Positions 37,290 to 46,121 of a stretch of 53,141 nt of DNA are shown here, in pieces. Below the pieces are notes generated by a model, which made no database searches, was not told the origin of the DNA, and saw only the letters and a list, made by a program, of their open reading frames with translations. The stretch comes from CAMDBL01 sp964498125 (GTDB lineage: Bacteria > Pseudomonadota > Alphaproteobacteria > Rhizobiales > Hyphomicrobiaceae). Position numbers and translations under genes: made by a program. Positions within the stretch are counted from its first letter, which is position 1. Each line of letters starts with the position of its first letter. Location: the NCBI GenBank assembly GCA_964498125.1, contig CAZCGE010000021.1, forward strand, positions 1 through 53,141, written 5' to 3'.

Positions 37290-38720
37290 ATGGCGATTTG
37301 GTCTGCAAACGAACAGTTGATGCTGGAGCTGGTCAACCGGGCTCGCCTGGATCCGCTCGGCGAGGCCGCGCGCTTCGGCATCGATCTCAACCAGGGGTTG
37401 GCCCCAGGCACGCTGAGCAGTGCGTCGCTGCAGCCCCTGGCGCCCAACGGCCTGCTCAACGAATCGGCGCGCGCGCACAGCCAGTGGATGCTCGACACCG
37501 ATATCTTCTCGCACACCGGCGCCGGCGGCTCCAGTCCCGGCGACCGGATGGGGGCCGCCGGCTACCAGTTTACCGGCGCATGGTCCTGGGGCGAGAACAT
37601 TGCCTGGCAGGGCACGACGGGCGCCTATGTCGAAAGCGACTTTGTCATCGCCGAACATCAGAATCTTTTCCTCAGTTCTGGCCACCGCGAAAATATCCTG
37701 AATGGCTATTTCCGCGAAGTCGGCATCGGCATTCAGACAGGAGAGTTCAGCGGCTATAACACGCTGATGTCGACGCAGAATTTTGCTACGTCTGGCACTG
37801 GCTCATTCATCACCGGGGTTGCTTATAACGACAGCGATAACGATGCGTTTTATGACATTGGCGAAGCCCGCGCCGGGGTCGCCGTTGCCACCTCGGTAGG
37901 AGGCGTCATTGACGGGACCACGTCGGCTGCGGCGGGCGGCTACGCCGTGGCGATTGCCAACGGCATGGCCACCGTGACCTTCAGTGGCGGCGGCCTGGCG
38001 GCGACCTACACCGCCACCGTCGATGCGACGGCCGGCAACGTCAAGGTCGACCTCGTCAACGGTTTCAGGATCGACACGTCAGCCACGACCACGCTGGGCG
38101 GCGCCAATGCTTTCAATGCCAAGTTGCTCGGCGCCGCCGCCCTCAACCTGACTGGCAACAACGCCGCCAATGCACTCGTCGGCAACAAGTCCAACAATAT
38201 TCTCGACGGTCTCGGCGGCAACGACAATATCCAGGGTGGCGCCGGCAACGATCAGTTGAGAGGCGGACTTGGCAATGACATCTTGGCCGGCGGCATCGGC
38301 AACGACGGCCTGGTTGGGCAGGGTGGCAACGACACTTTGCGAGGCGATGGCGGCAACGACGCGCTCAATGGCGCCAGTGGCAATGACACGATGTGGGGCG
38401 GCGTCGGCAAGGACGTCTTCGTCTTCAATTCCGCACTGGTTGCTGCCAACGTCGACCAGCTGGCTGATTTCGTCGCCGTCGATGACACGATCCGGCTCGA
38501 CGACCTGGTTTTCACCGGACTTGTCGTCGGCGCCACCTTGGCAGCGGCAGCCTTCACCGCCGGGCCATCGGCCACAACGGCCGATCACCGCATCATTCAT
38601 GATCTGGCGACGGGTTCGCTGTATTACGACGGCGATGGCAATGGCGCTGCCCTCCAGGTCAAATTCGCCACGCTCACACCCAATATCGCCCTGACGGCGG
38701 CGGACTTCCAGGTTGTTTGA
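37290..38720 (+). CDS. CAP/SCP-domain protein with RTX calcium-binding repeats, probable type I secretion substrate
   Basis: 476 residues; GGGGAG lies ten bases before the ATG. No Sec signal peptide. Residues about 5-165 are a CAP (SCP/PR-1-like) domain: ELVNRARLDPLGEAARFG, SARAHSQWMLDTDIFSHTG, GENIAWQG and SGHRENIL. A beta-rich middle segment (about 170-295) follows. Residues about 305-377 hold eight nonapeptide repeats of the GGxGNDxLx type (GGAGNDQLRGGLGNDILAGG). The C-terminus resembles those of RTX proteins exported in one step by type I systems. CAP plus RTX is found in some surface-associated bacterial proteins of unknown function. No type I secretion genes are in the window. Confidence 0.9.
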   Translation: MAIWSANEQLMLELVNRARLDPLGEAARFGIDLNQGLAPGTLSSASLQPLAPNGLLNESARAHSQWMLDTDIFSHTGAGGSSPGDRMGAAGYQFTGAWSWGENIAWQGTTGAYVESDFVIAEHQNLFLSSGHRENILNGYFREVGIGIQTGEFSGYNTLMSTQNFATSGTGSFITGVAYNDSDNDAFYDIGEARAGVAVATSVGGVIDGTTSAAAGGYAVAIANGMATVTFSGGGLAATYTATVDATAGNVKVDLVNGFRIDTSATTTLGGANAFNAKLLGAAALNLTGNNAANALVGNKSNNILDGLGGNDNIQGGAGNDQLRGGLGNDILAGGIGNDGLVGQGGNDTLRGDGGNDALNGASGNDTMWGGVGKDVFVFNSALVAANVDQLADFVAVDDTIRLDDLVFTGLVVGATLAAAAFTAGPSATTADHRIIHDLATGSLYYDGDGNGAALQVKFATLTPNIALTAADFQVV

Positions 38721-39057
38721 CCGACGCCCCACCTGAGCACTTGGCCAGCGGCCACGGCATTCAGGATCGATGGCTGTGCGGCACCGTGCCGCTCACGCGT
38801 ACTTTGCCAGTCCGGCGCATCACCCCCGCATGACTGCAAGGCCCAGCGCGGCAGGCATGGGGTTGCCGCAGGGACGCCGGCTGGGACCGGCTGTTCGCGG
38901 CAAATCGCCAATCGCGAGCATGCAAGATCACCGCCGCGCCGCAACGTCGCGCGGGGAAAACACAGCCTGGATGGGTGCGGACCGTCTGTTGCCCATTGAC
39001 TCGCCGCAAACCAAGCCTGCCAATTCCACCTCTCAATGAGCGATTTAGGAGATCATT
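38721..39057. other. Intergenic region before metY
   Basis: 337 bases without a supported gene. Since O-acetylhomoserine sulfhydrylase genes in alphaproteobacteria can carry SAM-responsive riboswitches, I looked for one, but saw no arrangement I could recognise. The last 20 bases hold the metY ribosome site. Confidence 0.35.
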
Positions 39058-40347
39058 ATGGCCGACGCCCCTGCCCCCGGTTTCAATACGCTCGCGGTTC
39101 ACGCCGGCGCCGCCCCCGATCCCTCGACGGGCGCCCGCATCACGCCGATTTATCAGACGACGGCCTACGTTTTCAATGACGCCGACCACGCCGCATCCCT
39201 GTTCGGGCTGGAAGCGTTCGGCAACATCTACACGCGCATCGGCGGCCCGACCCAATCGGTGCTGGAGGCGCGCGTTGCCGCACTCGAAGGCGGCACGGCG
39301 GCGCTGGCGGTGGCCTCCGGTCATGCCGCGCAGTTCCTGGTGTTTCACACGCTCATGGAGCCTGGCGACGAGTTCGTCGCCGGCCGTCAGCTCTACGGCG
39401 GCTCCATCAATCAGTTCAATCACAGTTTCAAGAAGTTCAACTGGAACGTCGCTTGGGCGGATTCGACCGACCCGGAGTCTTTCGCCAAGGCGGTGACGCC
39501 CAAGACCAAGGCAATCTTTTGCGAGTCGATCGCCAACCCGGGTGGCGTCGTCGTCGACCTGCCGGCCATTGCCGCCATCGCCAAGACGGCCGGCGTGCCG
39601 TTCATCGTCGACAACACGATGGCCACGCCCTACCTGTGCCGGCCCAAGGATCACGGCGCCGACATCGTCGTGCACTCGCTGACCAAGTTCATGGGCGGAC
39701 ACGGCAACTCGATCGGCGGCGCCCTCGTCGATTGCGGCACCTACGACTGGCTCGGCTCCAGGCACCGCTACAAGACGCTGGTCGAGCCGAACCCGTCCTA
39801 CAACGGCATGAGGCTCGCCGAAACGTTCGGCAACTTCGCCTTCGCCATCGCCGCCCGCGTCATGGGCCTGCGCGACATGGGCCCGGCGATCGCACCGATG
39901 AACGCGTTCCTGATCCTGACCGGCATCGAGACTTTGCCCCTGCGCATGCAGCGCCATTGCGACAACGCGCTGGCCACGGCGCAGGTTCTCAACAAGCACC
40001 CCAAGGTCGCCTGGGTCAGCTACGCCGGCCTGCCCGGCAACGCCTACAACGCCATGCAGAAGAAGATCTGCCCGAAGGGCGCCGGCGCCGTCTTCACCTT
40101 CGGGCTGAAGGGCGGCTACGACGCCGGCGTCAAGCTCGTCTCTGGGCTGAAGCTGTTCTCACACCTCGCCAATATCGGTGACACCAGGAGCCTGGTCATC
40201 CACCCGGCGTCCACCACGCACCGCCAGCTCACCGACGCCCAGAAGATCGCGGCCGGCGCCGGCCCCGATGTCGTCCGCCTCTCGGTCGGCATCGAGGATG
40301 TCGCCGACATCATCGCCGACCTGGAGCAGGCGTTGGCTGGGGTGTGA
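39058..40347 (+). CDS. metY: O-acetylhomoserine aminocarboxypropyltransferase (O-acetylhomoserine sulfhydrylase)
   Basis: 429 residues; TTAGGAGA precedes the ATG. It is a Cys/Met-metabolism PLP enzyme: FNTLAVHAGAAPDPSTGARITPIYQTTAY-type start, YTRIGGPTQSVLEARVAALEGG, and PLP lysine K210 in VVHSLTKFMGGHGNSIGG. The end is RLSVGIEDVADIIADLEQAL. The long length and PTQSVLE favour O-acetylhomoserine sulfhydrylase over cystathionine gamma-synthase. It makes homocysteine from O-acetylhomoserine and sulfide. A perfect hairpin terminator follows. Confidence 0.92.
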   Translation: MADAPAPGFNTLAVHAGAAPDPSTGARITPIYQTTAYVFNDADHAASLFGLEAFGNIYTRIGGPTQSVLEARVAALEGGTAALAVASGHAAQFLVFHTLMEPGDEFVAGRQLYGGSINQFNHSFKKFNWNVAWADSTDPESFAKAVTPKTKAIFCESIANPGGVVVDLPAIAAIAKTAGVPFIVDNTMATPYLCRPKDHGADIVVHSLTKFMGGHGNSIGGALVDCGTYDWLGSRHRYKTLVEPNPSYNGMRLAETFGNFAFAIAARVMGLRDMGPAIAPMNAFLILTGIETLPLRMQRHCDNALATAQVLNKHPKVAWVSYAGLPGNAYNAMQKKICPKGAGAVFTFGLKGGYDAGVKLVSGLKLFSHLANIGDTRSLVIHPASTTHRQLTDAQKIAAGAGPDVVRLSVGIEDVADIIADLEQALAGV

Positions 40348-40353
40348 AGATTG

Positions 40354-40384
40354 CGGGTTGTCTGACAGTCTGTCAGACAACCCG
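40354..40384. terminator. Bidirectional terminator hairpin between metY and the amidohydrolase gene
   Basis: CGGGTTGTCTGACAG and its exact complement form a 15-bp stem around a single T, seven bases after the metY stop and 15 bases from the end of the convergent amidohydrolase gene. No T-run follows on either strand, but the position between convergent genes argues for termination. Confidence 0.75.
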
Positions 40385-40399
40385 ATAACGCACTCCCCA

Positions 40400-41305
40400 T
40401 CAAATCCTGTAAAACGTCGCCGCCGTATCGTGGAAAAATTTCTTCTGCTCGGGCTCGGGGTGGCGGGACATGATCTGTTTGCAACCGGCGATCAGGTCGT
40501 CGTACTTGGCCCACAGTTTCTCCAGCGGGAAGTTCGAGCCGTAGAAGGCGCGATTCGCCCCGAACTGCTGCATGATGTGATCGAGCATGATGGTCATGTG
40601 CGGCACGTCGCACTTGCCCGCGAAGAAATTCAGCCCCGAGCATTTGATCGTCACGTTCTTGCACGGCGCCAGCAGGTTCATGCCGTCCTTCCACGCCTTC
40701 ACCATCTGCGGGTCGTCGGCGGTCAGCATGCCGCCGTGCACCAGGCAGAAACCAATTTTCGGGTGGTTGTTCGCCAGCTCGGCGAAATGCTCGAACTGAT
40801 GCGCGAAGCCCTGCAGCTCGAAGTGCAGATCATGCTTTTCCAGCGACGCGATGCCCTGCTGGAATTTGTCGGTCAGGCAGAGGTCGCCGCGATTGGTGCG
40901 GCAGCGCAGGGGATCGCCCTCCCAGAAGTGCAACTGATGGCGCACGCCGCGCACATTCTTGTAGCGCCTATGGCCGGCCAACACCTCCTCCAGGCCGGGC
41001 TCGTCCATGCGCGCATCGCCGACGATGGCATGCGGGAAACCGGCGCGATCGGCCACCGACTGCAGCCACTTGCTCTCGTCGACCGGGCGTGAGGCATCAT
41101 AGTTGGCCTGCACATGCACCGATTTGATCACATTGTTGTCGCCAAAGTCTTTGATCAGATCCTCGACCAGATAGTCCTGGCGCAGCGGCTGATAGTTGGA
41201 GCCGTACATCTTTGGGCTGATCGGCGCCGTCAGCCAGGGATAGTTCTTCCATTCCCAGACGTGGTGATGGCTGTCGATGACAGGGCCGTTGTAGATGGTG
41301 GCCAT
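40400..41305 (-). CDS. Amidohydrolase-2 family metal-dependent hydrolase
   Basis: 301 residues from ATG 41305 (GAGGAG six bases upstream). The start VIDSHHHVWEWKNYPWL is the metal-binding motif of the amidohydrolase-2 family (TIM barrel; relatives include 2-pyrone-4,6-dicarboxylate hydrolase and L-fuconolactone hydrolases). IKSVHVQANYDASRPVDESKWLQ, RGVRHQLHFWEGD, FCLVHGGML and FYGSNFPLEKLW follow in the expected order. It probably hydrolyses a lactone or related compound; the substrate is not evident and no pathway genes are adjacent. Confidence 0.87.
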   Translation of the reverse strand: MATIYNGPVIDSHHHVWEWKNYPWLTAPISPKMYGSNYQPLRQDYLVEDLIKDFGDNNVIKSVHVQANYDASRPVDESKWLQSVADRAGFPHAIVGDARMDEPGLEEVLAGHRRYKNVRGVRHQLHFWEGDPLRCRTNRGDLCLTDKFQQGIASLEKHDLHFELQGFAHQFEHFAELANNHPKIGFCLVHGGMLTADDPQMVKAWKDGMNLLAPCKNVTIKCSGLNFFAGKCDVPHMTIMLDHIMQQFGANRAFYGSNFPLEKLWAKYDDLIAGCKQIMSRHPEPEQKKFFHDTAATFYRI

Positions 41306-41479
41306 GGGGCGCTCCTCGATTGCTTGTTTGCTGGGATTGCTTGTTCGCCGAGATGTGATGGCGCGCATCTTCGCATAGGCCGAGCCTGTCGTGTAGATGC
41401 GTGGCCCGGCATACTGGCGCGCGCAGGCGGCGTTGCGGCCTCACCCGATCGTGTCTCGCCTTCGCCGCGATGGCCGGCT

Positions 41480-42883
41480 ATGCGCAATGAACCGGGCAAA
41501 ACCGGCGAACGGGAGGCCGCATTGGGCGAGGGATCTGGCGCAGGCGAAACACAGCCGTGGGGCCTGATGGCGCTGGCCGTGATGCTGGTCGGGCTCGCGG
41601 CCGTGGCCCTGCTGGCGCTGCAGCATCGCGCCATCCCTGCCTTCGTCCTCGTCCACGCGGTGCATGCGCTGGTTTACGGCGCCGCGGTTTGGATGGTGGT
41701 GCGTGCGCAGGGGCTTGCCCCCCAACCCCTCCCCGCATGCGGGAGGAGGGTACCGGGCCTGCTCTTCCTCATCCTCGCCGCCGCCGTGCTGATGCGGCTG
41801 ATCGCCGTCGCCGCGCCACCGGCGCTGACCAGCGATGCCTATCGTTATGTCTGGGATGGCCGCGTGCAGGCGGCGGGCATCAATCCGTACCTGCACATTC
41901 CCACTGCCCCCGAACTCGCCGCGCTGCGCGACACGACGATTTATCCCAACATCAACCGCGCCGACACGCATCCGACCATCTACCCGCCGGTCGCCGAAAT
42001 GCTGTTTTTTGTCGGCACGCGACTCATCGACGGCATCCGTGGTCTGCAGATCCTGATGCTGATCATCGATCTCGTGACGATCTGGGCGATCTGTCGATGG
42101 CTCGCGGCCTGCGGCCGGCCGCGATCGTGGGTGCTGATCTACGCCTGGCATCCGCTGCCACTGTGGGAGTTTGCGGGCATGGCGCATGTCGACGGCGCCG
42201 GCGTGATGTTCCTGTCGCTTGCGCTGCTGGCCGGACAGGCAGGGCGGCAGGGCCTCGCCGGGGCGGCGTTCGCGCTCGCGGGACTGGTGAAGTATCATTA
42301 CGTCCTGCTGCTGCCAGCCGTCTGGCGCCGTTGCGGCTGGCGGCTGCCGCTGGTCTTGGCGCTGGTGGCGCTCGCCTGCGTTGCGCCATATGTGTCGGCT
42401 GGCCCCAGACCGCTCGGCTCGCTGCTGGCCCATCTCAACGAGGAAGGCTACAGCGACGGGCATGGCTTCTATCTCCTCAGCCTCTTCATCCATTTCGGGC
42501 TGCCGCATCCCTCGGCGATGGCCTATGCCGTTATCGCGGCACTGATCCTCCTTGGCCTGAGCGTGGTGATTGCCTGGCAGCGCACAACCGATGTCATCGC
42601 GCCCGAGCACCTGTTATGGCTGATCGCGGCGTTCTTGTTTCTGGTCTCGCCGCACTATCCTTGGTACTACGCGCTGGTTCTTCCCGTGCTGTGCCGGCAA
42701 TTCTCCTGGCCGATGCTGTGGGTGACACTGGCCATTTCGGGGCTTTATCTGGAGGCGCCGGATGGGCTGCTCGAGCCCTACACACGTTTCAAAGTGCTGA
42801 CGATCACGTTCGGCGGCTGTGCCGTGCTGGCCCTGGCAGCCTGGCTGTGGCGCGCTCGCATGGCGAAGCCAGCGTTGACCTGA
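41480..42883 (+). CDS. Polytopic membrane glycosyltransferase (GT87/DUF2029-like)
   Basis: About 467 residues from ATG 41480; no strong ribosome site, so the start is uncertain. Eleven or so hydrophobic segments. LTSDAYRYVWDGRVQAAGINPYLHIPTAPEL, early in the protein, is the extracytoplasmic loop typical of polyprenyl-phosphate-sugar-dependent mannosyltransferases, with acidic residues that act in catalysis. HPTIYPPVAEMLF and LIYAWHPLPLWEFAGMAHVDG also match. It probably transfers a sugar from a lipid carrier on the outer face of the inner membrane. The acceptor is unknown. An inverted repeat at 41728-41752 is read in frame as a loop. Confidence 0.82.
   Translation: MRNEPGKTGEREAALGEGSGAGETQPWGLMALAVMLVGLAAVALLALQHRAIPAFVLVHAVHALVYGAAVWMVVRAQGLAPQPLPACGRRVPGLLFLILAAAVLMRLIAVAAPPALTSDAYRYVWDGRVQAAGINPYLHIPTAPELAALRDTTIYPNINRADTHPTIYPPVAEMLFFVGTRLIDGIRGLQILMLIIDLVTIWAICRWLAACGRPRSWVLIYAWHPLPLWEFAGMAHVDGAGVMFLSLALLAGQAGRQGLAGAAFALAGLVKYHYVLLLPAVWRRCGWRLPLVLALVALACVAPYVSAGPRPLGSLLAHLNEEGYSDGHGFYLLSLFIHFGLPHPSAMAYAVIAALILLGLSVVIAWQRTTDVIAPEHLLWLIAAFLFLVSPHYPWYYALVLPVLCRQFSWPMLWVTLAISGLYLEAPDGLLEPYTRFKVLTITFGGCAVLALAAWLWRARMAKPALT
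41728..41752. repeat. REP-like palindrome inside the glycosyltransferase gene
   Basis: A perfect 12-bp palindrome CCCGCATGCGGG (41734-41745) is flanked by CCCCTC and AGGAGGG, the composition of common extragenic repeats with the pattern CCCTC..CCGCATGCGG..GAGGG. It is translated in frame (QPLPACGRRVPG) in a loop between two membrane helices. Confidence 0.6.
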
Positions 42884-42923
42884 ACGCTGGACCGGCGCTG
42901 GTGCTGGGGGCCGCGGGCCGGTA

Positions 42924-43793
42924 TTACTCCGCGGCTTCGGGGGCAACGCGACCTGCCGCGGCAGCCTCGCTCTCGGCTTTCTTCAAGTCCTCGAGCGTCG
43001 GCATCGCAACCGTGCTGTAGCCGCAGTCGGCAAAGTGCACTTCGCCGGTGACGGCGCCCGATAGCTGCGACAACAGATAAAGGGCCGAGCCGCCCACTTC
43101 GTCCAGCGTCGGCGTGCGCCGCAATGGCGAATGGTCACGCTGGTAATTGAAGATCGCGCGTGCGTCCGAGACGCCGGCGCCGGCGAGGGTCCGCATGGGA
43201 CCTGCCGAGAGCGCGTTGACGCGAACGCCTTGCGGTCCGAGGTCCGCGGCTAGGTAGCGCACCGACGCTTCGAGTGCAGCCTTGGCCACGCCCATCACGT
43301 TGTAGGACGGCACCCAGCGCGTCGCGCCGCCATAGGTCAGCGTCAGCAAAGACCCGCCATCGGGCATCAGTTCGGCCGCCCGCTTGGCGATCTCGGTAAA
43401 TGAAAAGCACGAGATCACCATGGTGTTGGTGAAATTATCCCGAGACGTGTCCGCATAGCGCCCCGACAGCTCGCGCCGGTCGGAGAAGGCCAGCGCATGG
43501 ACAACAAAATCCAGAGAACCCCATTCCTTCTTGATCTGCGCAAAGACGTTGTCGACACTGGCCAGATCGACCACGTCGCAGGGCACGATCACCTTGGCGC
43601 CAACCGACGTTGCCAGCGGCACGGCACGCCGGCCAAATGCATCACCCTGATAGGTGAACGCCAGTTCCGCGCCGTGGGCCGCAAGCATGCGCGCAATCCC
43701 CCAGGCGATCGACCGGTCATTGGCGACACCCATGATGAGTCCGCGCTTGCCAGCCATGATTGGGCCGGGCTTGGCCATTGCCGTATCGTTCAT
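42924..43793 (-). CDS. fabI: Enoyl-ACP reductase FabI
   Basis: 289 residues; GAGGA lies six bases before the ATG. The cofactor motif is KRGLIMGVANDRSIAWGIARML, and the catalytic Y-x6-K is in PSYNVMGVAKAALEASVRYLA. GVRVNALSAGPMRTLAGAG is also diagnostic. It uses NADH to reduce trans-2-enoyl-ACP, the last step of each elongation cycle. The C-terminal 20 residues are acidic and alanine-rich, longer than in E. coli. It is the third gene of fabA-fabB-fabI, 153 bases after fabB. Confidence 0.95.
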   Translation of the reverse strand: MNDTAMAKPGPIMAGKRGLIMGVANDRSIAWGIARMLAAHGAELAFTYQGDAFGRRAVPLATSVGAKVIVPCDVVDLASVDNVFAQIKKEWGSLDFVVHALAFSDRRELSGRYADTSRDNFTNTMVISCFSFTEIAKRAAELMPDGGSLLTLTYGGATRWVPSYNVMGVAKAALEASVRYLAADLGPQGVRVNALSAGPMRTLAGAGVSDARAIFNYQRDHSPLRRTPTLDEVGGSALYLLSQLSGAVTGEVHFADCGYSTVAMPTLEDLKKAESEAAAAGRVAPEAAE

Positions 43794-43946
43794 GCGAGTT
43801 CCTCGATTGACACTATGGGCGCGCTAGTGCCCGCCATCACATATGGCTGGTACTGGCCTTTCTTGTAAGTACTCGATTGCCGCTGTTTTTCGAGCCAATG
43901 ACGTGGGCGCCAATGGCGCTGCCTGGACGCACACGATCATGGATGA

Positions 43947-45179
43947 TCAACCATCTACACGGCGCAGGATCAGGGTGGCATTGGTCCCGCCAAAACCGAA
44001 ACTGTTCGACATCACACAGTCAAGGTCGACGCCATCGCGGCGCTGCCGTACGATCGGCATGTCCGCGAATGCTGGATCGATCTCCTCGATATTAGCGCTG
44101 GCGCAGATGAAACCATTGTTCATCATCAGCAGCGAGAAGATGGCCTCCTGGACGCCGATCGCACCAAGCGAATGGCCGGTCAAAGACTTGGTCGCCGCGA
44201 TCGCCGGGATTTCCTTGCCGAAGACCTCGCGGATCGCTTCGATTTCCTTGGCATCTCCAACCGGAGTGGCCGTCGCATGCGGGTTGATATAGTCGACCTT
44301 GCCGCCTATGCCTTTGCCCGCAAGACCTTGCATCGCCTGGCGCATGCAGCGCACGGCGCCCTCGCCCGAAGGGGCGACCATGTCGTGGCCGTCCGACGTG
44401 GCGCCGTAGCCGACCACCTCACCGTAGATTTTCGCGCCCCGCCCTTTAGCGTGCTCCAACTCCTCGAGCACCACCACGCCAGCGCCACCGGCGATCACGA
44501 AGCCATCGCGATTCTTGTCATAGGCCCGACTGGCCGTACCCGGCTTATCGTTGTAGTGCGAGGACATGGCGCCCATGCCGTCGAACAGCACCGACAGCGT
44601 CCAGTCCAACTCCTCGCAACCGCCCGCGAACATGACGTCCTGCTTGCCCCATTGGATCAACTCGGAAGCATTGCCAATACAATGCGCCGACGTCGAGCAG
44701 GCCGACGAGATCGTGTAGTTGACGCCCTTGATCTGGAAAGCTGTGGCAAGCACGCCGGAGGGGCCGGAGCACATACCTTTCGGCACCTCGAACGGGCCAA
44801 CTTTTTTCGGTCCGCCCTGGCGCGTCGTGTCCGCCGACCAAACAATGGCGCGCGTGGACGGCCCGCCCGACCCCATGATGATGCCGGTACGCTCATGGCT
44901 CACCGTCTTGGCTTCCAGTCCGGAGTCGCGGATCGCCTGGTCCATCGCGATCCAGTTCCAGCCGACGCCGGCTTCCATGAAGCGCCTGGGCTTGCGCGGC
45001 ACAATTGCTTCCCAGTCGAGCTTGGGCTCGCCGTGCACCTGGCAGCGGAAGCCAAGCTCGGCATACTTGTCGGCGCGCACGATGCCCGACTTGCCTTCGC
45101 GCAGCGAGGCGAGCACCTCCTGGGTCGTATTCCCAATCGAGGAAACAATCCCCATCCCGGTGACGACCACTCGTCTCAT
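43947..45179 (-). CDS. fabB: 3-oxoacyl-ACP synthase I (FabB)
   Basis: 410 residues from ATG 45179 (AAGAGG seven bases upstream). The catalytic triad is visible: C161 in SSACSTSAHC, His in NPHATATPVGD and His in SLTGHSLGAIG. RRVVVTGMGIVSSIG at the N-terminus and NSFGFGGTNATLI at the C-terminus are canonical. PHATATPVGD and the overall pattern are FabB-type rather than FabF. With FabA, 81 bases upstream, it elongates the cis-3-decenoyl intermediate toward unsaturated fatty acids. Confidence 0.95.
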   Translation of the reverse strand: MRRVVVTGMGIVSSIGNTTQEVLASLREGKSGIVRADKYAELGFRCQVHGEPKLDWEAIVPRKPRRFMEAGVGWNWIAMDQAIRDSGLEAKTVSHERTGIIMGSGGPSTRAIVWSADTTRQGGPKKVGPFEVPKGMCSGPSGVLATAFQIKGVNYTISSACSTSAHCIGNASELIQWGKQDVMFAGGCEELDWTLSVLFDGMGAMSSHYNDKPGTASRAYDKNRDGFVIAGGAGVVVLEELEHAKGRGAKIYGEVVGYGATSDGHDMVAPSGEGAVRCMRQAMQGLAGKGIGGKVDYINPHATATPVGDAKEIEAIREVFGKEIPAIAATKSLTGHSLGAIGVQEAIFSLLMMNNGFICASANIEEIDPAFADMPIVRQRRDGVDLDCVMSNSFGFGGTNATLILRRVDG

Positions 45180-45260
45180 CGCGAAACCTCTTCCCTTGAC
45201 CCTGTCAGAGCAGTCGACATCTTCATGGCATTGCCGGGGCACCCATCGCGCCCGGTTTCA

Positions 45261-45800
45261 TCAGCGCACTGTTGCCGGGGTGTCTTCCGCCTGCTTCAGC
45301 AGCACACGCAGGTCACTCGCGGTGTAGATCACGTCGCCATCGGCTTTGAGCACGCCATCGGCCTCCGCAAGCTTCAGCTTGCGCGCAATGACGCGCTTGA
45401 TGTCGATGACATACTCCAGCCGCCTGACCTGGGGCGTGACCTCTCGCATGAACTTGACATCGCCCACGCCCGATGCCCGTCCCTGTCCGGTGAGACCGAG
45501 CCAGCCGAGAAAGAACCCCGTGAGCTGCCAAAGGGCGTCGAGGCCGAGGCACCCCGGCATCACGGGGTCGCCCTCGAAGTGGCACTTGAACAGCCAGTCG
45601 AGCCGTGGATTGCCCGCCACCGCCAGCTCGGCAACGATCTGGCCCTTGTTGTGCGCGCCACCACTATCGGAGATGGAGGCAATGCGGTCGAACATCAGCA
45701 TAGGTGGCAGCGGCAACTGCGCATTGCCAAGTCCAAACAGCTGGCCGCGCCCGCAGGCCAGCAAATCATCGTATTCGTAGCTCGATCGCCGCTCAGCCAT
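45261..45800 (-). CDS. fabA: 3-hydroxydecanoyl-ACP dehydratase/isomerase FabA
   Basis: 179 residues from ATG 45800. The active-site pair is H74 (FKCHFEGDPVMPGCLG) and D88 (GLDALWQL), as His70/Asp84 in E. coli. The start SSYEYDDLLACGRGQLFG is diagnostic. It dehydrates 3-hydroxydecanoyl-ACP and isomerises the double bond, the branch to unsaturated fatty acids. It is the first gene of the fab operon. In many rhizobia irr lies next to fabA, but no Fur-family gene is seen here. Confidence 0.95.
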   Translation of the reverse strand: MAERRSSYEYDDLLACGRGQLFGLGNAQLPLPPMLMFDRIASISDSGGAHNKGQIVAELAVAGNPRLDWLFKCHFEGDPVMPGCLGLDALWQLTGFFLGWLGLTGQGRASGVGDVKFMREVTPQVRRLEYVIDIKRVIARKLKLAEADGVLKADGDVIYTASDLRVLLKQAEDTPATVR

Positions 45801-46121
45801 GGCCAGGTTACGCTTCCCGTCTCGATCCAACCGAACTGCCCCCAGCGGGGGCCCGGCATGCGCTTCTGCACTCTCGGCGAAGTCCTAACACACACTGGCA
45901 CAACAACGAAAGGCACACCGCGCCGAGATCGACGCCAGAACCATGGAAGTGGCGCACGAGGCGCTGCGGCGGCGGCGGGGCTAGAGCACGGATTGTCGCC
46001 AAGCCCGCTAATTGTTTTACTGGCGTTTCGGTGTCTGCTAGCGTCGGCGGTGGCGAGGCAGCGGCGCACGGAGTCGTGTGGCTTGGTTGCCTTGGCGGGG
46101 AACGGGGAGCGTGACGCGCGC
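45801..46121. promoter_or_regulatory. Divergent region between fabA and the second Liv cluster
   Basis: 321 bases with no supported gene. Promoters for the fab operon (minus) and for livH2 (plus) must lie here, but I see no convincing -35/-10 pair or palindrome. A CTAGAGCA at 45981 matches only the edge of the interspersed repeat. Confidence 0.35.

Noticed and set aside
38205..38420. CRISPR-like regularly spaced repeat
   Set aside because: The 27-base periodicity is the coding pattern of RTX nonapeptides (GGxGNDxLx) within the CAP-RTX gene.
38900..39057. A SAM-type riboswitch upstream of metY
   Set aside because: I could not match the known SAM-II or related consensus elements by eye. A covariance-model search of 38721-39057 would settle it.
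45981..45990. Third copy of the CTAGAGCATTTTCC repeat
   Set aside because: Only the first eight bases (CTAGAGCA) match; the rest differs.
44172..46121. A 650-codon open extension in frame upstream of livH of cluster 2
   Set aside because: It is antisense to fabB and fabA; the LivH consensus starts at the ATG at 46122.
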